Assembly: GCA_025355995.1 (NCBI GenBank)
Contig: JANXYQ010000058.1
Span: 1-34,543, forward strand
Source: Spirochaetaceae bacterium
GTDB taxonomy: Bacteria > Spirochaetota > Spirochaetia > Treponematales > Rectinemataceae
Direction of reading: 5' to 3'
DNA: 34,543 nucleotides
Part shown: one piece after another, positions 30,912-34,543 of the stretch
Numbering within the stretch: position 1 is the stretch's first letter
How the letters are laid out: each line of letters starts with the position of its first letter
Made by a program: the position numbers and the translations under genes
Notes under the pieces: generated by a model
What the model saw: only the letters and a program-made list of their open reading frames with translations
What the model was told of the DNA's origin: nothing
Databases searched by the model: none

Positions 30912-33404
30912 TCACCAGTCGTAGAGGAAGCGCGCCACTTCTTTCGCGATCGTATCGAGGCCCTCGGCCACCAGGCGGCATTCCGGCAGGCTCTGGATGA
31001 AGAGCTCGCCGTAGCGCTTGGTCGCCAGCCGCGAGTCCAGGATGACGACGACGCCCCTGTCTTCGGAATGGCGGATGAGGCGGCCGAAGCCCTGCTTGAG
31101 CCGAATTACGGCCTCGGGCAGGGAAATCTCCATGAAGGCGTTGCCGCCCTTCTTCTCCACCGCCTCGCTGCGGGCGAGCTGTACCGGGTCGGTCGGGACG
31201 CGGAAGGGCAGCTTGCAGATGACCACCAGTTGCAGGGTCTCCCCGGGCGCGTCGACTCCCTCCCAGAAGGAGTCGGTGGCGAAGAGGACCGAGGACAGGT
31301 CGGCCTTGAATGCGTCCATGAGCTTGGACCGCTCGTCCTCGCCCTGGCGCAGGAGGGCGATGCCGAGCTCCGCCATCTTCGGCTTCGCGGCCTCGAAGGC
31401 GCTCTTCATCGCGTCGTAGGACGTGAAGAGCACGAGGGCGTGGCCTTTCGACGCCTCGAGGAGCTTGGGAATGGCGGCGTCGACGTAGGGACCGTAGCCC
31501 GGCGTCGTGGGGCCGGGCGCTCCCGTGTCGACCGCCAGCAGGGCGTTGGTCCTGAAGGGGAAGGGCGAGGGATAGACCGCCGTCTCGACCGTCGCGGCGG
31601 AGCGGAGGAGGCCCACTCGGGCCTTCCAGAAATCGAAGCTTTCCCCGACGGAGAGGGTGGCCGAGGTGCAGACGACCGAGCGGAATTTCGTGAAGACCGC
31701 CTCGTCCATGAGCCCGGTAATGTCGAGGGGCGTCTCGGTGTAGCGGATGAAGGTCTCGCCCTGGCCGGTCTTGCCCTTCTCCATCCAGAAGACCGTCTCC
31801 GGCGAATCGCCGTAGTCCTTGAACTTGGCGCAGAACGAGGCGGTCTCGCCGAGCCAGCGCAGGTAGATCCGCGCCTCGTAGACCGCCCGCTCCTGGCCGA
31901 GGTCCTCGGGGCCGTCCGACGAGGCCGCGTCCAGGGCGTCGCTCAGCGCCTGGGCGCAGGCGATGAGCTTGCGCTCGAGGGCCGCCATCGGCGAGAGCAG
32001 GCAGTCCTTGAGCTCGGGAGTGACCTCGGTGAGCCGGTAGCTCCGCTCCGCCTTTCGCCCGGCGCCCCCGGCCGCCGCGGAGGCGTCGAAGAGGCGGGCC
32101 GCCCGGAGGTCGAGCTCGTCCATCGCGCGCCGCGCCTCGGCTATCGCGTCCGGAAGCTTCTCGAGGGCGTCGGCGGGGAAGCCGCGCAGCGCGAGGAGCC
32201 GCGGGATCAGCCCGAAGGCCCGACCGCCCTTGCGGCGCGTTAGGCGCGAGAGGCGCTTGTTGACCGAGAAGCGCGTCAGCTCGGAGGAGAAGAAGGCGGT
32301 CGCGCTCGACTCCACCGCGTGCGCCTCGTCGAGGATGAGGGCCCTGAAGGCGGGGAGCACGGCCGTGGCCTCGTAGCCGGCGCCGCCCATGCGCGCCGAG
32401 AGGTCGGCGAAGAGGAGGTGGTGGTTCGCCACGACCACGTGGGCGTCGGCCGCCTCGCGCCTGGCCCTCAGCACGAAGCAGCCCTCCCTGTCCGAGCAGC
32501 GCAGGCCCAGGCAGGCGTCCGACTCCGAGCAGACCCGCGACCAGAGCTGCTCCTCCGGGTAGAACGAGAGGTCGGCGCGGTCCCCCGTCGCGGTAGTGCC
32601 GGCCCAGCCCTCGATCCGGCGCAGGGGGTGCTCAACGGTCGCGCCAGAAGCGGCGAAGAGGCCCTCCTCGTCCAGGGCCTCGCGGAGCCTCGTGCGGCAG
32701 AGGTAGTTGCCGCGCCCCTTGACGAGCACAGCCTTGGTCTTCTTCTTGAAGAGCTTCTGGACTACCGGGATGTCCTTGTCCACGAGCTGCTTCTGGAGGT
32801 TGATCGTCGCCGTGGATATTACGACGCGCTCCTCGTTCTTGATGGCCCACGCGAAGGCGGGCACGAGGTAGGCGAAGGACTTGCCGACTCCCGTGCCCGC
32901 CTCGGCGGCCAGCACCCCGCCCTGGTTGAAGGCCGAAGTTACGTCGCGGGTCAGGCGAATTTGGCTTTTGCGCGGCTCGTAGCCGTCGATGAGGAGCGAG
33001 AGCTTGCCGCCCTCCTCGAGTACGCCCGAGATCTCGTCCTCGTCGAGGTCGACGTAGGGCTTGCGCCTCGCGGGCTCCGCCACGACGTGGACGCGGTCGA
33101 CGGCGTTGTTCACGATGTAGGAGCCCACCCCGTTGGCGCCGGCCTCAGCGGAGACGCCGACGTCGGCCTCGCTCGGCCTCAGGGTCCCCGAGGGATGGTT
33201 GTGCACGATGACGTCCCCGCGCTCGAGGTAGGCCGCGAGGGCGGCGACCGAGGACTTGGTGCCGCGGGCGACGATGAGGACCTCCGCGATGCGGCCGTCC
33301 TCGCCCAAGCGGCAGGCGGCGAAGACCTCGCCGCCGCCGTTCTCGGCTATCTCCGCGCGGAGGGCCTCGGCGGCTTCGCCCGTGAAGCGTTCGGATGCGT
33401 CCAT
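30912..33404 (-). CDS. DinG-type (XPD-like) DNA helicase with N-terminal RadC/JAB domain
   Basis: 830 aa. Residues 1-115 form a RadC-like JAB/MPN domain with a full metal motif: VIVHNHPSGTLRPSEADVG (His68, His70, Ser72, Asp81). The rest is a superfamily 2 helicase of the DinG/XPD type: Walker A AEAGTGVGKSFAYLVP (Lys175); a Cys-rich segment for an Fe-S cluster ('NYLCRTRLREAL', then 'RVCSESDACLGLRCSDREGC'); DEAH box ILDEAHAVES; VCTSATLSVG; FATDSFWEGVDAPG; and motif VI QGFGRLIRHSEDRG. Such helicases unwind forked or R-loop DNA 5'-3' in repair. Some DinG proteins carry an exonuclease at this end; here it is a JAB domain. ATG 33404 starts the JAB domain and sits three bases after the predicted transcript start. 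jetD ends 151 bases upstream. Confidence 0.9.
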   Translation of the reverse strand: MDASERFTGEAAEALRAEIAENGGGEVFAACRLGEDGRIAEVLIVARGTKSSVAALAAYLERGDVIVHNHPSGTLRPSEADVGVSAEAGANGVGSYIVNNAVDRVHVVAEPARRKPYVDLDEDEISGVLEEGGKLSLLIDGYEPRKSQIRLTRDVTSAFNQGGVLAAEAGTGVGKSFAYLVPAFAWAIKNEERVVISTATINLQKQLVDKDIPVVQKLFKKKTKAVLVKGRGNYLCRTRLREALDEEGLFAASGATVEHPLRRIEGWAGTTATGDRADLSFYPEEQLWSRVCSESDACLGLRCSDREGCFVLRARREAADAHVVVANHHLLFADLSARMGGAGYEATAVLPAFRALILDEAHAVESSATAFFSSELTRFSVNKRLSRLTRRKGGRAFGLIPRLLALRGFPADALEKLPDAIAEARRAMDELDLRAARLFDASAAAGGAGRKAERSYRLTEVTPELKDCLLSPMAALERKLIACAQALSDALDAASSDGPEDLGQERAVYEARIYLRWLGETASFCAKFKDYGDSPETVFWMEKGKTGQGETFIRYTETPLDITGLMDEAVFTKFRSVVCTSATLSVGESFDFWKARVGLLRSAATVETAVYPSPFPFRTNALLAVDTGAPGPTTPGYGPYVDAAIPKLLEASKGHALVLFTSYDAMKSAFEAAKPKMAELGIALLRQGEDERSKLMDAFKADLSSVLFATDSFWEGVDAPGETLQLVVICKLPFRVPTDPVQLARSEAVEKKGGNAFMEISLPEAVIRLKQGFGRLIRHSEDRGVVVILDSRLATKRYGELFIQSLPECRLVAEGLDTIAKEVARFLYDW

Positions 33405-33413
33405 AGGTGCGCT

Positions 33414-33443
33414 ATGATAGCGGCCTCCGCGGCGCGATGGCAA
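33414..33443 (-). promoter_or_regulatory. dinG-like gene promoter (leaderless type)
   Basis: On the minus strand TTGCCA (33443-33438), 18 bases, then TATCAT (33419-33414), start predicted near 33407, three bases before ATG 33404. The rest of the gap up to jetD (33444-33555) shows nothing recognisable. Confidence 0.6.
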
Positions 33444-33555
33444 GGTGGCCTGGGGTATGGAACGTCAATTTCCGGTGTGGTTCTCAGTGCCTTGGGGGCT
33501 AACCGGTCATGTGCCGTACGGGGAAGGCGGCGAGCCGGGCGTGCGCAAGGCCGAT

Positions 33556-34543
33556 TCATGCGCGCCGCCGGAGCGCCGCTTCGATCCAGGAAAAGCTCAC
33601 TCGTTCCTGTTCGAGCCGGAGCGCCGGCGCAAGGCGATCGCAGCGAAGCTCGTCATAGAGCGCGGCTTCTTCGGCTTTGAGCCGCGGAAGCTCGGCGCGG
33701 GTCCGGCTCGAATCGCTCGTCCAGAGATCGCGGTGTGCGAGGAGGGTTTCGCGGTCCATGAGGAAGGAATCGGCATCGGGAAATGTGGCCCTGAATTGGT
33801 CGAGTATCGCGAAGCCGTGGCTGTCGAGGTCGCCCCAGTAGCGGAGGCGCGAGCTCCGGAGCCAGGCTGCGGAGGCGAGGTGGGCGAAGCCGTAACCGGC
33901 GCCGAGGACGATGGCGGCGCCGACGCGCGCAGGAAAGGCGAGGTAGTTGATTTCATTTTCAGTAATAAAGACCTCGGCGAAGGGCGATAGGCCTTCCTGG
34001 AAAAGGCGGGCGAAGTCCTCGGCGCGCAGGCTGAGTTCGCCCACCGTGGAAAGGCTCGCGGCTCCGAGTGCGAGGCCGGGATCGAGACTTCTGAATCGCA
34101 CCAGGGCTGGCTTGTCGCGCAAACCGTAGCGCTGAGAAAAATTCGCGGTTCCCCGCGCGCTTTCGTCGATGGCTCCGGGGTAGAGGGCGGGATCGAGTAC
34201 GAGATCGAGGAGCTCGGCCAGTAGTCCGCGGCGCGATTCGACGAATTTGCTGTGGACGCCCGGCGCGTCGATCTGTCTGGCATAGCGGCCGGAGCGGAGA
34301 TGGCCGCGAAACCAGGCCAGGGTGCCGAGGAGGGCCGGCCACTCCTCACGCCGTTCGAGGACCTCGTGGGGGCGGCGGAGGAGCCAGGGCCCGAGGGCCG
34401 GGAATGCGGCCTCGATCGTGCCTGCCAATTCTCGAAGCAGAGCAGCCTCGCGCTTCTTCCCGATGAAGGCTACCGCGTCGTCGACATCCGCGAAGATGGC
34501 GGCCACGGGGACGCGGTTGCTCCCGAGCTGGCGATGTTCGAGC
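33556..34543 (-). CDS. jetD: Wadjet anti-plasmid system nuclease subunit JetD (N-terminus beyond right edge)
   Basis: At least 329 codons; the frame is still open at the window edge and begins with LEHRQLGSNRVPVAAIFAD, which matches the interior of JetD N-terminal (DUF3322) domains, so an apparent GTG at 34506 is not the start. 'RYARQIDAPGVHSKFVESRR' and 'GLLAELLDLVLDP' are characteristic. The C-terminal DUF2220/TOPRIM-like part carries ENEINYLAFP (metal-binding Glu), YWGDLDSHGFAILDQFR (two Asp) and the closing RLEQERVSFSWIEAAL. JetD cuts circular DNA that the JetA-B-C SMC complex has trapped. jetABC precede jetD in known operons and would lie to the right on the minus strand. All visible catalytic residues are intact. 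It is the last gene of its unit; dinG follows with its own promoter. Confidence 0.9.
   Translation of the reverse strand, partial: LEHRQLGSNRVPVAAIFADVDDAVAFIGKKREAALLRELAGTIEAAFPALGPWLLRRPHEVLERREEWPALLGTLAWFRGHLRSGRYARQIDAPGVHSKFVESRRGLLAELLDLVLDPALYPGAIDESARGTANFSQRYGLRDKPALVRFRSLDPGLALGAASLSTVGELSLRAEDFARLFQEGLSPFAEVFITENEINYLAFPARVGAAIVLGAGYGFAHLASAAWLRSSRLRYWGDLDSHGFAILDQFRATFPDADSFLMDRETLLAHRDLWTSDSSRTRAELPRLKAEEAALYDELRCDRLAPALRLEQERVSFSWIEAALRRRA

Noticed and set aside
33444-33555. Small gene between dinG and jetD
   Set aside because: Short frames only, with no ribosome-binding site or family similarity.
34504-34506. GTG 34506 as the true start of jetD
   Set aside because: The frame continues to the edge with LEHRQLGSNRVPVAAIF, which matches the JetD family; the start is outside the window.

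Overview
The window is a GC-rich bacterial chromosome segment, by eye roughly two thirds G+C. It has mostly short intergenic gaps and many stop/start overlaps. The gene families point to a spirochaete, probably a high-GC member of the Treponema/Spirochaeta lineage. Clues are a small helical lipoprotein, an LplB/YtcP/LplA-type sugar importer, and an NTF2-like, SDR and FAD-oxidoreductase set whose proteins I associate with Treponema relatives. The placement is inference. No rRNA, tRNA, CRISPR array or insertion sequence was seen.

Layout. 1-3776 (minus): the N-terminus of a two-component-type propeller sensor cut by the left edge, a LEA14-like lipoprotein, and a membrane histidine kinase with a periplasmic solute-binding domain. 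3881-7624: a redox cluster that looks partly decayed. It holds an FAD oxidoreductase frameshifted at a run of eight G, an SDR whose 3' end meets the oxidoreductase's 3' end in what may be a deletion junction, an NTF2-like gene with an in-frame TAA, and an intact aldo/keto reductase. 7672-12592: an arginase-family protein, asnS with an upstream Asn-rich leader peptide and terminator, a secreted protein of unknown function, a nitroreductase, and serS. 12646-13922: a single-domain response regulator, an AT-rich intergenic region, and a small lipoprotein with its own promoter and terminator.

14042-20566 is a rhamnogalacturonan-oligosaccharide utilisation operon: LacI-type regulator, GH105 unsaturated rhamnogalacturonyl hydrolase, two permeases, solute-binding protein and GDSL acetylesterase. 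No ATPase gene is present, so a shared ATPase is expected. 20555-24955 is a translation/stress operon: a small four-Cys protein, prfA, prmC carrying an in-frame block of palindromes, and a Rel/SpoT-type (p)ppGpp enzyme. 24978-28015 (minus) holds two coupled M16 peptidase-family proteins. 28125-33404 holds mtgA, an UPF0178 protein, manA, and a DinG-type helicase fused to an N-terminal RadC/JAB domain. The right edge cuts through jetD, the nuclease subunit of a Wadjet anti-plasmid system, whose jetA-C should lie just outside.

Two points stand out. First, asnS seems to be controlled by ribosome-mediated attenuation: a 26-residue leader with six Asn codons (five AAT), starting at the predicted transcription start and followed by a strong Rho-independent terminator. 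Second, at least seven promoters place the -10 box only 6-9 bases before the start codon, predicting leaderless or nearly leaderless mRNAs (histidine kinase, asn leader, serS, small Cys ORF, mtgA, manA, dinG), while other genes have ordinary Shine-Dalgarno sites.
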